Source: Formicarius rufipectus (Eukaryota > Chordata > Aves > Passeriformes > Formicariidae). From it: a stretch of 64,000 nucleotides of DNA. Both the position numbers and the translations under genes were made by a program. Below the pieces are notes generated by a model. That model searched no databases, had not been told where the DNA came from, and saw nothing but the letters and a program-made list of their open reading frames with translations. The DNA is taken from the NCBI GenBank assembly GCA_013399695.1, contig VXAU01004757.1, forward strand, positions 62,001 through 126,000. Reading direction: 5' to 3'. Shown in pieces: positions 12,743-24,068 of this stretch (position 1 is its first letter; each line of letters starts with the position of its first letter).

Positions 12743-13940
12743 ACACTGTTGATAAGACACAGTATCTGAGGATCTTGTCTTTTGGCATAATTTGTGGATG
12801 CTCATCTTTCTGCCTGAAATTCTGCAGAGAGGGAAAAATCTTGGTCTCTCCTGGACAACCTAAGTTTTCTGTGCACATCTTCCAGCAGACTACTGTATTT
12901 CTTCTACAGATCTGCCTAATCCCCTTCCAGATGTTCCTAAATCAGAATACATACGATTTCCTTGAAGGTCAAGGCAACAAGATTCTCAACGGCTTTGGGG
13001 ACACGTTATTTTGGTATGGATAACTCTGAGGATAATCTAAGAACCCCGTTATGAACGAAAAGAAAAATGTCAGAGCATTTACCCATCAAAATTTTAAAAG
13101 GGAAGAGAGAAATTAGTAAAACTCAGGAACATTTATGACTGCTGGTTTCAGGGTAGTTGATGGAGTCTCAGCTGCACTCTCCACTTCGGCAGTAGAGGGT
13201 GCTGGCAGAATACTGAGGGTCCGTGCAAAGATATCCAGAACTGGTCAGTCAGGTGTGACTGCAATTTGTCGAGTCTGCATGTCACAAAAGTATCACTTAG
13301 TTCTGAAGAACAGCACCAGTGAATGGTTTTAAATTGTACTTTTCAGTATCACCTGAAGTCTTTAAGACCAGCTCATTCCATCCCAAACTGTGCAGCACCC
13401 TCACTCCTATGCCTCATACAGAACTTCTACAGTCATATCTGAAGGCAGTCAGACATTAGATAAAAAACATCAATACAGTATTCTTGTGATTGAAGGAGAA
13501 AATGACTGACCAAGGATTGCAAGCCTGAATCTGAGCTGCATATATCATTTAATTTCTTAGGATTCCAGCAGTCCAATTGCTGCTCAGAATCCTGCTCTGC
13601 ATCTACCATGCTCTCCCCAAGCCCAGCTGCTCCCATGGACACTGCATCTACTTCCCACCACATGAAAGCCTTGGTCAAATGGACTACACGAACGGCACTG
13701 CTGTTTCTTCTGCTCCTTAGCTTTAGCACTTCTTATTAAGGAAGCCAGAGTAAAAATCATCTCAAGGATAAGGAAAACTTATGGCTGATACTAAAGGGCT
13801 GTAGATGACGTCACAGAATGTTTACCTGCTCAGTTAATGGAACTAATTCATGCGGATAAAGAAAAAACTTCCTTGCTGTGCATATTTTTTTTCTCTTTTC
13901 AGATGTGATACTCATCTTACTAGTTAACTGCTCCATAATG

Positions 13941-13968
13941 AAAACATCCAAGCCAAAACATCCAAGCG
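13941..13968. repeat. 14-bp tandem duplication
   Basis: AAAACATCCAAGCC (13941-13954) is followed directly by AAAACATCCAAGCG (13955-13968), differing only in the last base. It is a local duplication in non-coding DNA. Confidence 0.9.
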
Positions 13969-14852
13969 TGTTTCATTAAATTATATACCACTTTTCAAAA
14001 GACATTAAGCCTAACAGAAAAATTACTCTTCAATGACACCAATTTCATAGTTCTTCCAAAGAACATCAGTACATGAATGACACACTATGTAAGCACATTC
14101 ATAAACTCCCCAAAAACCTCCCCAAAACATGTCAGCTCATTTACTGCACCCAGAACTTGTTCTCAAACGCAATTTTTGCATGTTCCAAATCCTCTAATAC
14201 ACACTCCTTATTTTCAGTCTCTATAATGATCAAAGTTACTATGATTCCGCTGTCAATGACAATTCTGCCTTACTGCAATCTGTTTACTGCTAATTAGTGC
14301 TCCCTTTTCTTATTAGCTAAGTCAAATTTTTACTTCTTGATGGGCAAATACGGCACATTCACTTATCATGAATCATTATTACCATCCTTAGCATGATGCT
14401 TTCCTGATAAGACTGAAGCATGAACATGTTCAGTCTTCCTACGAAACCAGCATAACGTTCCTTAAGCCTACAGATACTACTACTAAAATCGCTTCGCTGT
14501 TAAAAGGAGCAACCATACAAAAGTTACCGGAAAAGCCTGAAATGCTCAGGATTTCTAAAGGCAGATTTGCTACAACACAGCTGCTTTAAAACTTTGTCTT
14601 TTGAGCGGTGCAAGTAGCCCCAAGTCGTGCTATCACCCAGCGAACAACAGCAGGAGCGGCAGCTCTCGCCTCCCCATCGCGCCGGCTGTCCCCGCACGTC
14701 GTGCGCCTTCGCAGCATCCCCCGCTCCGCCGCACCCGGCACGACTAAAACGACAGTCGGGAGCTAAAATCCTTCCCCCCTCGCCCCATCCGCGGGCACCT
14801 TCCCGCCGCCGCCCCCCTCCGTCCATCCGCCGGTCTGTCCGTCCCCGCTCAC

Positions 14853-15120
14853 CTCGGGCGTGCAGCCAGTGCCTCGCTAGCTCCCAGGCAGAGCCGCGGC
14901 GACCGGCCCCGCTCCGCCCGTCGGCACCGGCCGCCTCCTCGCCGCGCCCCCGCCCCCGGCGGCTCCTGTCCCCGGCCGGTTCCGTCAGGCAACGGGGCAG
15001 GGCAGGGCAGGGCAGGGCAGGGCTGGGTTGCCGGCGGGACACAAAGGGGCAGGCGAGACGGCGGCGGCAGCGCAGAGGAGCCGCCGGGAGAGGTACCCCT
15101 CTGCTGCCCCTGCCCCGGCA
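14853..15120 (-). other. Candidate first exon (mostly 5' UTR), minus strand
   Basis: Read on the minus strand, the CpG island contains CCCGAG|GTGAGC, a near-consensus vertebrate 5' splice site, with the intron GT at 14,852-14,851 and the exon ending at 14,853. The upstream limit (about 15,120) is arbitrary because the transcription start cannot be read from sequence. None of the three frames before the donor gives a recognisable protein, so the exon is probably untranslated or encodes only a short leader. The gene is not identified. A weaker plus-strand donor-like site (GAG|GTACCC, near 15,090) is the competing option. Confidence 0.4.
14994..15028 (+). repeat. (GGGCA)n repeat, G-quadruplex-type
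   Basis: Six or seven GGG runs are separated by CA (CAGGGCAGGGCAGGGCAGGG and so on, ending GGGCTGGG). This satisfies the four-run, short-loop rule for a G-quadruplex on the plus strand. It lies inside the CpG island, within or just upstream of the candidate minus-strand first exon, so a transcript from that exon would carry the C-rich complement. It is also a small tandem repeat likely to vary in copy number. Confidence 0.85.
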
Positions 15121-15596
15121 CACCCCCGGCCCCGCAAGAAAGCCGGACCGTCGCGGCTTTCGAACATCAGACGTTTCCTCTGCCCGTAAAGAGACCCGCA
15201 GCCGCGGCGCGCTCGGGAACCGCGACCCCTCCCTGGGCAGAAAGTGCTCGCCAGCAGTAGCTCAGGGCAGCCAGGAACCAGGAGGAACCGATGGCTCCGT
15301 TCCTGCCCGTAGTGCTTTCACCCAGGGCACCCTCCCCGCAGCTTGTCACAGGACGAGCTTTCTAGGCATGTGTCGTTCTTCGAGTACTAACGGAGCCACT
15401 TCGCTATTTGGGCAGCGCAGGATTTCCCTGTAAGCCTGTTAGTGAATCAGCAGCACATGCGGATTTAACCTCAGCCCCGATGGTCACACATGCAACGCAG
15501 TTGTGTCACTTGGGCACATTAAACAAATCCACCTCATCCATGGCTAGGTTTTATAGACTTCTACAGTATCAGGTCATCAACAGATGCAATCCCACA

Positions 15597-15760
15597 AAAT
15601 CACAGGATCATTTAAGGCCGAAGAGACCTTTCAGATCATGAAGTCAAACAGTTAACCCACTACCACCCTGTTCACCGCTAAACCACATCCCATAATGCCA
15701 CATCCACACGACTTTCGAACTGTTTACACATCTGCCCCTTAGGATGGGAACAAGTGTTTT
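15597..15760 (-). mobile_element. CR1 LINE 3' end, antisense on plus strand
   Basis: The plus strand reads 'atcacaggatcatttaaggc', 'agacctttcagatcatgaag', 'aaccac' and 'tgccacatccacacgact'. These are the reverse complement of the CR1 3' end ('cttgatgatcttaaaggtc' and 'agtggttta'-type words). The copy therefore points left. It begins only about 200 bases from the CpG island and probably marks its right boundary. The distal part after about 15,720 is too diverged to place exactly. Confidence 0.85.
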
Positions 15761-18700
15761 AAACAACTGTTACAGCATCAAGCAACACAAGTATGCGGTC
15801 TACATTCTTCAACAAAATACAGGTGAGGCCCTTGAAACAGTGAATACAGCAATTTAACAGGAAAATTACAGATGTACAATAAAAAGAGACTCCCAACTAC
15901 CACCAAACCAAACAAAAAACCTGAAACTGTCCAATCAGGGGTAAACTATGTATTTACAATTAAACTCCATATCAATATAGTGTCATAACTAATGACAGCA
16001 CTTTTGGGTTTTTTATATATAAGAATGAGAAGAGTAGGGTTTGTGATTCATTAGCTCCCTTGTGACAATGTTAATTCAGTTTGGCATTGATACTGGACTG
16101 ATGCAGCTAATGGAAGCCTGACATCTTATTAGGTAAGTTTCACTACCATGCTTCAGATGGTATTTGGCTTCAAGCAAGTGGCTTTCTGGGGAAGATCCAC
16201 ATCTTTGATGATGCTTAGCAAAACAGAAATATTTGAAGTGTCCACATAGCAGCCATCATACAACAAACAATATGTAATGCAGAACAAAATTCACTTTTAA
16301 TGTGACTCAGAGTAATCTGGTCAGTGTTCATAAACCAGACCTTGACCAGCTACCACAAATGTGGTGAGCGTTACTCTTGTTTTCCTGGTGATGAGAGGAA
16401 TTTGTTTTTCTTTCTTCATCCTTTTGTTTAAAACTATTACCTGCTTGATTACTACACCAATTTACAATACAACTGCAACACCAACATCCATTTTGATACA
16501 CATGAATGTAATGCAACAGTTCTGTGAATATAATCATGTGAATACTATTTTTTCTGTCTTTCTCATGTGTTTTCATTGGAATATACAAGAAAGTCACACA
16601 GCAGGGTCTAAAGTATTTATTTTTGAATATGAGTCCTAAATGCAGTATTGTTCCACACAAATCAGTTTTCATGGGAAGAATTACTTTAGTTCTAAAATTC
16701 GTATTTAACCTACATATGGTCTTCAAAAAGCATGCTTGACATTTCCTTCCCAAACTCCCATAACGAACCCCTTACAGTAATGCTTTGTCATCTGCTGACA
16801 CCATTTTAAATGCTTCTGTTACTAAAACAAAAAATCCCAACTGCCACATATCACACATCTTTCATTGTACACTACAGAGCAGGCCATTCTTCCTACATCA
16901 CACATAGAATGCCACTCCTAGACCTTTTTGACTGTAAGATGGAAGATCATTACTATTTTGGACACTTGAGATGGACACCAAAAGCTCCGCCTGTGTGACC
17001 TGAAAGGACTAGATGAATTCAGAGCTGAAAATGTCTGAATCTGAAAGACTGTCATTAAAAGTATGGAGAATTTGAGATGCTTTTAGGATGCCAGCAGAAA
17101 ATGAGTTTCTTGTGCAGGTCAAAACTGCCACAAGACTAAAGCAAATAAGTGTTTAAAATCAGTCCTTAATTCATATCTATATCTCACAACAAACTCACAG
17201 TGGGAAGAATCTCAAATACAACTGAAAAGCTGCACCCTGACTGGGTAACTTAAGGTGTGCTGGTATGGCTATGGTTAGCTAGTCAGGCTCCCTGAAGGAA
17301 ACCAGAGATCTGCATGCTGGTATAGAAGAGTGAGCCAAGGTAAAGCACCTCTTAAAATTACTGGCTTTTATCAGTTTCTTTTCAATATTAACAATAGGTG
17401 CCCAATACACGGTGTGGATTAGTGTGTGGATGGCAGGAGGACTCCTTCAGACTGAGAGTCAATGGTGTATCTCTATAAATTAAGTGGTTGTTTGCAAATC
17501 TATACAGGATATATGGATATCAGGTGCTATTTCTCTTTGGGACAGTGGCTAAAAAGAAAGTATAAACTTTAACACATATTTTGATCACTTTTTGGAATTA
17601 AAACAAGGATGGGGGGGCAGGGATATGTAATATGGTTGCTTAAGACATCATTGTCATAAATTTAATGGCGCAAGAGATTTCCTCTCCTGTCTTGTATTCT
17701 AGTGTTTCAGACCTTAATGTGAATCTTACTGTCCCTTTCAGCAGAGCAAAGGGGTGACAGCACAGCAATGGGAAACAAAGGGAAGGGAGAGGTTGTCCTG
17801 CTGCTGTTTCTCTGATATCTTCCAAGTTCAAGGTATGAACTGCAACTAAGAAATCTTTTTCGTTGTGCATCTTCAATGTGGAGTGGGACACTCCTGTTAT
17901 TATTAGAGCACAAAGCAAAATAAATAAATTAAGTACACAGTAATGTGTTATAATTACAGGGTTTGTAGGCAGGCTGTCAGTGTTCATGGTACTTTCCCTC
18001 AGTCCTGGGGAATACACTGGTATTATACACTTACACAGTGTAAGCAAGCAAAAGTATTGCAAATTATTGCCCTGATAGGGACACTACATTTATAAAAATA
18101 TAAAGAAAATTTTCAAGACATCGTAAGTGTGGGAAAAAAACTTTCACATCTTAGAGGATGACATCATTGTTTCCATAGTTGTTAATGCTGCCAATGATGT
18201 AACCATATCTTTTCTTTCTTCCTGCTAATTATGCTATTTTCCTATACATTTTGTGTTCTGTAAAAGCTCTTTGCCTATTAAAATCATTTTCTAAGCAGAA
18301 GCACAAATCAAAAAAGTCTAAATTAACAACATTTCATTGCTGGTCTCTTTATTTTCCTACATAAAAAACAATCCAGTACTTAAACTACAGTAAGTAATAG
18401 CCACAAATGGAAGGCTTTTTCCTTCAGATGAAACCTGCCTACATCTGCTTTCTCCAGGAAAGCTGGCAGAAATGAATTAATGAAAGGCATTATTCTCTAA
18501 TATTTTTATTCACTTTGTTGTGAAATAGGGTCCCCCATCCAAGGAGAATAAAGTCAAAAAGAATAAAAAGTAGCTTTCGCTCCACTGGAAAAATTGAGGC
18601 ATTCAAATCTAGGGACAAGCAGACAACAAAAGCTGTGATGTGCTTGGAAACCTCTGAAAAGACTCTCAAAGGGCACTGGAGAGGTGAATTGAACCTCTTT

Positions 18701-19104
18701 TGCCCAAGTTTCTTCCCTCTTGCCCCACTCCAGCTGTGGGGATGATCCCCTGGCAGCCCAAGAAGAGCCACACACCTCAGACCTTGCACAGGGACAGCCA
18801 CTGCCTTGCACACAAACCCCCTTTCCCCTGTGATCCAGTTGAGAGGACCATCTAGTATTCCTTGCACGTATTCCTCTGGGTTTTGTCTCTTATTTTTTTT
18901 TTTTCCCAGAGATCTGCCAAAGTTCCCCCTCCCCTCTGACACACACAAACCTCCCATTTGGAAAGGATAAAACAGCAGCAAGAAGGAAGAAAAAACCCGT
19001 AACTTGTCCAAAGCATGCAAGGATGATTTGTGTTCTCACTTATGGGGTATGACTGTCACCGTTGATCTGCTTTCAGGCCTAGATGACATCTGATAAGGGC
19101 TGAC

Positions 19105-19391
19105 TTTATTTGAGTATTCACACATTATGCCCTCATGGAGAGCATGTGGACACAAAAGTCCTTCAGATGTTCTGGGCATCAATCACGCTCACAGCGTGGA
19201 GGCTGACAAACTTTTCTTCTCTTAACTTGTGAGAGGAGAGAGTAGTCCAAGACAGACTTAATAAAGTTTAAATCTGTGCCACAGTATATTTGGGCCCCAT
19301 TGTCTTCTAAAAGTGTTCTTTTCAACAAATTCTCTGCAGTTACCACGGGCAACAATTCCTCTTTAACAAATTGGGGTGAACTGTGTGCAGA
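19105..19391 (-). other. Weak candidate terminal exon, minus strand
   Basis: On the minus strand a strong 3' splice site (CTTCTCCTCCCTACAG) would start an exon at 19,391. A second good acceptor (TGCTTTTATTTAACAG) lies just upstream and would start it at 19,428. From 19,391 the frame stays open for 70 codons to a TGA at 19,181-19,179. An AATAAA polyadenylation signal follows at 19,110-19,105, about 70 bases further on. The order acceptor, open frame, stop, AATAAA is what a last exon looks like. The encoded peptide resembles no family I recognise and its codon use is not clearly biased, so this may be a lncRNA end or chance. Confidence 0.2.
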
Positions 19392-19928
19392 CTGTAGGGA
19401 GGAGAAGTGAACAAAAGGTTTGCCAGATCTGTTAAATAAAAGCAGAACAACCCAAACCATTCTGTTTCTTACCTGCCTAGTATTTACAAAAACAAAGTAA
19501 ATTCTAAAAATCATTCCTAAGAACAGAGTATTTTCAAAGCATAATTTAAAGTAAATCACATCCTTAAGAACTCATGAACCTACTGTTCACCACACACAAA
19601 TACTTATTACTCATTACCACAAATAACATGTGTTTTCGTGAAGAATATATTACAAAAATCACTAATGACTAAACCATTTCATATGTTGCAATGACTGACA
19701 CTTCTATTTAATATTTCCTGATTTCACAAGAACTACCACTGGTTTTATAAACCTCCTGCTTCAAGTCTACATGTTTATTTTAAATTATGAGAGTCAGGAG
19801 AAAATAAGCATATAGCAGGCGGTGCATGTGCTGCTCTGAAATGTACTTAGCAGCAGGGCCTTGCTGAATTTGTAAATACAGTATCGTCCTTATAGACAAA
19901 CCTGACCATATAGAAGTGCTCTGTAGCC

Positions 19929-19975
19929 AAAAGACTATAGTCTTTTGTCAAACTATAGTCTGATTATAGACTGCA
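19929..19975. repeat. 18-bp perfect palindrome with nested dyads
   Basis: AAAAGACTATAGTCTTTT (19929-19946) is its own reverse complement. It is followed within 30 bases by two more copies of the same half-site (ACTATAGTC, then AGTCTGATTATAGACT), the latter another inverted pair. The cluster offers several alternative hairpins. Confidence 0.9.
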
Positions 19976-21342
19976 GACTTTCACGGAAACAAATCAGTTG
20001 CCCAAATAAGCCATCATAACTAGCTCTCAAACAGCTTTTATTCTCCATATCTGTAGATTACATGAAATAACTCTTAAAGTGTTATTTGCTTCACTAGATC
20101 ATGCTTTTTAACTCCAAAACTTACTCTGGTCATGTAAACTTACTTTCACAGCTGACCACTCCAGCAGAAACAGCAAGCTAAGGCTATTTTTCATTTAACT
20201 GGAAGTAAGTACAAAATGCAAATACTCATTTGTTGCCACAGTTTAGGAGAGCAGTTCACAGTATGATGCATCTCATCATGGTGAAGTTCTGCTGCTTTTC
20301 CAGAACTGGTTGATAGAGTTTTGTTCCTTCTAAAGCCATTAATTTTTCAGTCATATATCAAAAGTGACTTATCCCTGAGAAAAGGAGCAGTACCCTGCCA
20401 AGAGAGGTGAAAAGACCTTTGGATTAAGCCACAGGAAAAGTGTATTGAGAAGAAAGTAGTATTCAGGCACAAGAAAATCTAGTAGTTTCTAGGAAAGTGG
20501 GCAATATCCAAGATGATAGCATAGAGAAATCTACTACCAATTTCACCTAATTTTCATTTAAGCCATTTCCAGCAGTAGCACAGACACTCACTGCCTTCAA
20601 GAGGTACATTTCCTCTTGAGGACCCACTCTGGCTGTGCATCACGTGTTGCAACAGACTTTTAAAAAAATATAAGGAGTAAACCATTCACCTCATTGCTTA
20701 TGGGAATCAGGATATGGTATGCTAACTATGGGCTGAGGTTTAAGACCATGTGTCCCGTCTATAAATCTGTGTTCAGCTTTAACTGAACTGTTCATTAGAA
20801 GGTTTTTGGCTACAGAGCATTTGGATCACAAAGTTTCAAACAAATAATCATCCTAGTGAGATTTGACCCAGTCTACTATGCTTGGGTCCCTATCTTTTTT
20901 TTTTTTTTTAATTGGTTAAAAACTAGCTTTTAAAACTTGGAATATCTGAATGAAATGAAAAGAAATTAATTGCTTTTAGCAGTATAAGCATACACACGAA
21001 CATGTATATATAGTGGCTCACCCCATGAAAAGTCCATCTACTGGTTTCACTTGGATTACCTACAACACAAGTTATTCTATTAGATAAATAAAACCCCATT
21101 TCTTCAACAAACTGGATCAAAATCTAAATGTATGAGGGAAGAGTGTACCTTAAGCTTTACTAATGACCCTTGCTGACTGTATTTCAGTAAGGAACCAACA
21201 TCATAAAAGGAAAGTTAAAGGAGTGTGATACGTGTTTGACTTAATAAACCAGAAACAGTATTTACAGTGTTGTGTCATATTCTCCCTGATCTTGCAATGA
21301 CAAGCTGCACATGGCACTCCAGCTAGAAGTTTTCCCCACAAA

Positions 21343-21366
21343 CTGTGAGCCACCATGAGCTCACAG
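21343..21366. repeat. 8-bp-arm inverted repeat
   Basis: CTGTGAGC (21343-21350) and GCTCACAG (21359-21366) are perfect reverse complements around the loop CACCATGA. The element is short, and chance occurrence is plausible in 64 kb. Confidence 0.8.
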
Positions 21367-23605
21367 CAATATATCTACAACTACCACTCCCACAGCAACT
21401 GTATCTACCCAACTATTGAGCTTGAGCTGGCTTCTGTCCAGGTGTCTCAGACTGTGGCAAAATAAAACCGTACCCAGCTACAGAGGCTAAAGGCTTCCCC
21501 AAAAGGTCACATAACATAGCAACTTCTGTGCTGACATATCCAATCAGAGCAACAACTCAGTTTGTCCATATTCCTGTCTCCAATGAAAGATATTTGCTTT
21601 TTATTAATTTTTGAATGCATTGCTTTTTAATTTCATTGGGATGTCTCCTGTCTTTTATTATGTAAAAGGTTAAATGGAAGAATTCAATTTGCTTCTTCTT
21701 TTTACATGTTATTTTCTTTTTCTGTCTCCTCTTATTGAAATCCTCTCCAACCAGCCCCCAAATTTTAAATTTCTTGCTCCTTCAGGAGATAGTTCATCTC
21801 ATATTTTAGTCACCCACCTATTACTGCTGCACCTTATTATCAGTTGAGGTGGCCTGATGCAAATGTGGTGTTCCCAGTAGGATGTGACACTCACTGAGTG
21901 ACACAACCACTCTCAGAAATCAGCTCTGTGTATTGTTTGGAGTCAAATGTTTTATTCTCTTTTTCTCACAGTGCAAAGCAGATTTCTTTGACTTGTCCAT
22001 GAGGATACTTTTTGTACTCAGACTTACTTCAACATTCTGAAAATATACCAGGATTTTGTATTTGACAATGCATTTGCTGAAAATAATTTAACCTGCACAC
22101 TTGTATCAATTGAGAAAATTTCTTACAGTTTTGCTCAATTCTTTCAGATCTAAACTAATTTAGATAATTACTTTTTATTTCCCTGAAGTCCCTCTTTTCT
22201 CCAAAATTTAACATACTCAAAACCAATTCCAGAAGTAGCTTATTATGGCCTTCCTGATGGCAGGAGCAGCGTGCCTCCCAAATCTCCATTTCTCCTTTCC
22301 CTCTCAATATGCCAAAGAATGATGCCACAAGAAGATGAAAGAGGAGGACCAACAGAGATGGATGGTTTGGTGTCATGCTGGGGCACAGAAAAGAAGGAAT
22401 GCCTGAAGACAGCTGTAAATACACTCAAAATTTTTTTTAATCATTCACACTATTTTTTCAGGGCTTTCCTCTCTTATCCATAGATGAGATCCCTCCATCT
22501 AGGGAGTTGAATCCCCCCAATCCAGCAGTTCATCTGCTTGCTTGCAGCAGGCAGTGCTGGCAGCTGTTCTTCAGCCCCTTTCACCACCTGGGAACCTAAA
22601 TTTAGACCTCTGGCCTGGCCAGAAGAAGCTCAAGGGTCGAGGGCAGATGGGCTCAGTCCTATTCTCAGCATGCTGTCAGTGTGCTTAAGCCACGTGTGTG
22701 CATTTGTGCACACATGGACTCCTGCTTGGTCCATTGTCAGGACAACTGACCCCCTCCCTCCTGGGTGAGGTCTTTCAAGGTGGCTGCAATGCCAGTTAAC
22801 AAGCACATTTGGAAGTGTGAGACATCAAGGTTTAAATCTACATTAATAAGCCAGTATCATGAACTTTGCCTTTAACTGAGGAAAAATTATACTGAGTTTT
22901 AAGCATGCATAAAAATAATAAACAATACTTTTATACCATAAAGTGTTCTCAACAATTAAGTTACACCAGAGTCTCTTGATACAGTATCTTATCAGTACAT
23001 AATTTCGTATTTCAGAAATTCCTTTCAGCACAGTTTGGATTTCAGCCTCCAAGCTATTCTCTCAAGCAATAAATGGACAAAGACATGGATTTAGTCACCC
23101 TGCTCCCACCCCAAAAGCATGCCTGATGGATTTGGAAAGTGTCCTACAAATTCAAGATAGGCATCTGCCAAAACAAATCCTAGTCTAATGCTTGCAGAGG
23201 ATCTATTTTTTCCCTCCCATGCTCTTTACTGGTTAACAATTTTCTGTTAAAATAAGTCTTTTTTCTTTTTTTTTTTTTTTTTTTGCTGAGCAAACCAATT
23301 TGTTCCTCTGTTTGCAATCACAGTGCTCTATAGGTTGAACTTCACAGCAGAGCATCCTGAAAGACCATGGTGGCACACTGGTTTTAGGTACCCAGGTTTC
23401 CAGGGAGATTAATTCCATAATATACACCCACTCTTCATAACTTTCCTATAATTACAGGTGCACAAAGACCACAGAAGTAACCAAACACACAGAAAGCAAA
23501 TGCATTTGGTGGCTTCAATGTCGTAAAAAGCACAAACGGTACTTGACTTCCAGATGAATCTTAGCTGTATTTACAGATTTATCACAAGCACATGATTGAA
23601 CAAAG

Positions 23606-23651
23606 AACCCCACCAAAACCAAAACAAAAAATCCCGCAATAACAACCAAAT
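23606..23651. repeat. A/C-rich low-complexity tract
   Basis: ACCCCACCAAAACCAAAAC-type sequence with almost no G or T. It is of the same type as the tracts at 5.9, 28.0, 35.1 and 47.1 kb. Confidence 0.8.
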
Positions 23652-23929
23652 TCCACTGCTACTAAATTCTATGTATTACAACAGAAGACATGTCAAACCT
23701 CAAAGCAGTCCCCAACATGATGTGGACACACTGTGACCTCTCTGATTTCCTTCCAGCTGGTATGTTGAGCTTGAAGGCAAGTAGGAACTTGCATAGTCCA
23801 CTACGCCACTGAATTTTCAAATTGTAGTTTCAGTTTCACTTACTTCTGCAATAATATAAAAAATAAATCTAAATTTGAAGATACTAGACTTCTACAATAT
23901 CCCTTCTTTTGGAGGAGCATATTCTCTCC

Positions 23930-24068
23930 TTGCTTGTGGTTTTGTGGGTGATTTTTGTGGTTTTTCTTGGTTGGTTTGTTTGTTTGGTTTGGTTTTTTGT
24001 TGTTGTTTTTGGGTTTTTGTTTTTGTTTTGTTGTTGTTTTGTTTGGGTTTTTTTGTTTTGTTTTTTAG
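23930..24068. repeat. T/G-rich low-complexity tract
   Basis: About 140 bases are composed almost only of T and G (GGTTTGTTTG, TTGTTG and GGGTTTTTG words). It is the reverse-complement counterpart of the A/C-rich tracts and the longest of the set. The long Phe/Val/Cys-rich open frames over it are translations of the repeat and not genes. Confidence 0.92.

Larger units (their letters stand above)
1..14590. other. AT-rich non-coding stretch, probable first intron of a leftward gene
   Basis: I see no convincing coding exon in this stretch apart from the repeats listed separately. All open frames are short (60-116 codons), lack recognisable protein motifs and often overlap frames on the other strand. 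If the CpG island at 14.6-15.4 kb drives leftward transcription, as its minus-strand splice donor suggests, this block would be intron 1. It holds one clear CR1 3' end, one older CR1 fragment, a possible MIR-like relic, several A-rich tracts, a TA/CA microsatellite and small inverted and tandem repeats. The intron reading is an inference; intergenic DNA is the alternative. Confidence 0.45.
14630..15420. promoter_or_regulatory. CpG island, probable promoter
   Basis: Base composition switches abruptly from AT-rich to strongly GC-rich with dense, undepleted CG dinucleotides, then back again. GC-box-like words (CCGCGCCCCCGCCCCCGG, about 14,940-14,960) and an ETS-type CCGGAA (about 14,528-14,533) at the left edge fit a housekeeping-style, TATA-less vertebrate promoter. 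Open frames of up to 268 codons on both strands follow from the scarcity of AT-containing stop codons here and show no known domain. The strongest splice signal inside is a minus-strand donor at 14,851, favouring leftward transcription. A bidirectional promoter is possible. Confidence 0.85.

Noticed and set aside
14524..15123. 199-codon minus-strand open frame
   Set aside because: It has the same compositional cause, and it reads straight through the strong splice donor at 14,851. At most its first part is exonic.
14627..15433. 268-codon plus-strand open frame
   Set aside because: It lies wholly in the CpG island, is Arg/Pro/Ser-rich as GC-rich DNA predicts, overlaps open frames on the other strand, and has no domain.
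16328..16753. 141-codon minus-strand open frame overlapping a 92-codon plus frame
   Set aside because: Both strands are open in AT-rich DNA, with no motif or splice signals, consistent with chance.
18490..19020. 176-codon minus-strand open frame
   Set aside because: No recognisable domain, and a poly-T stretch gives a Lys run. No promoter or splice evidence.
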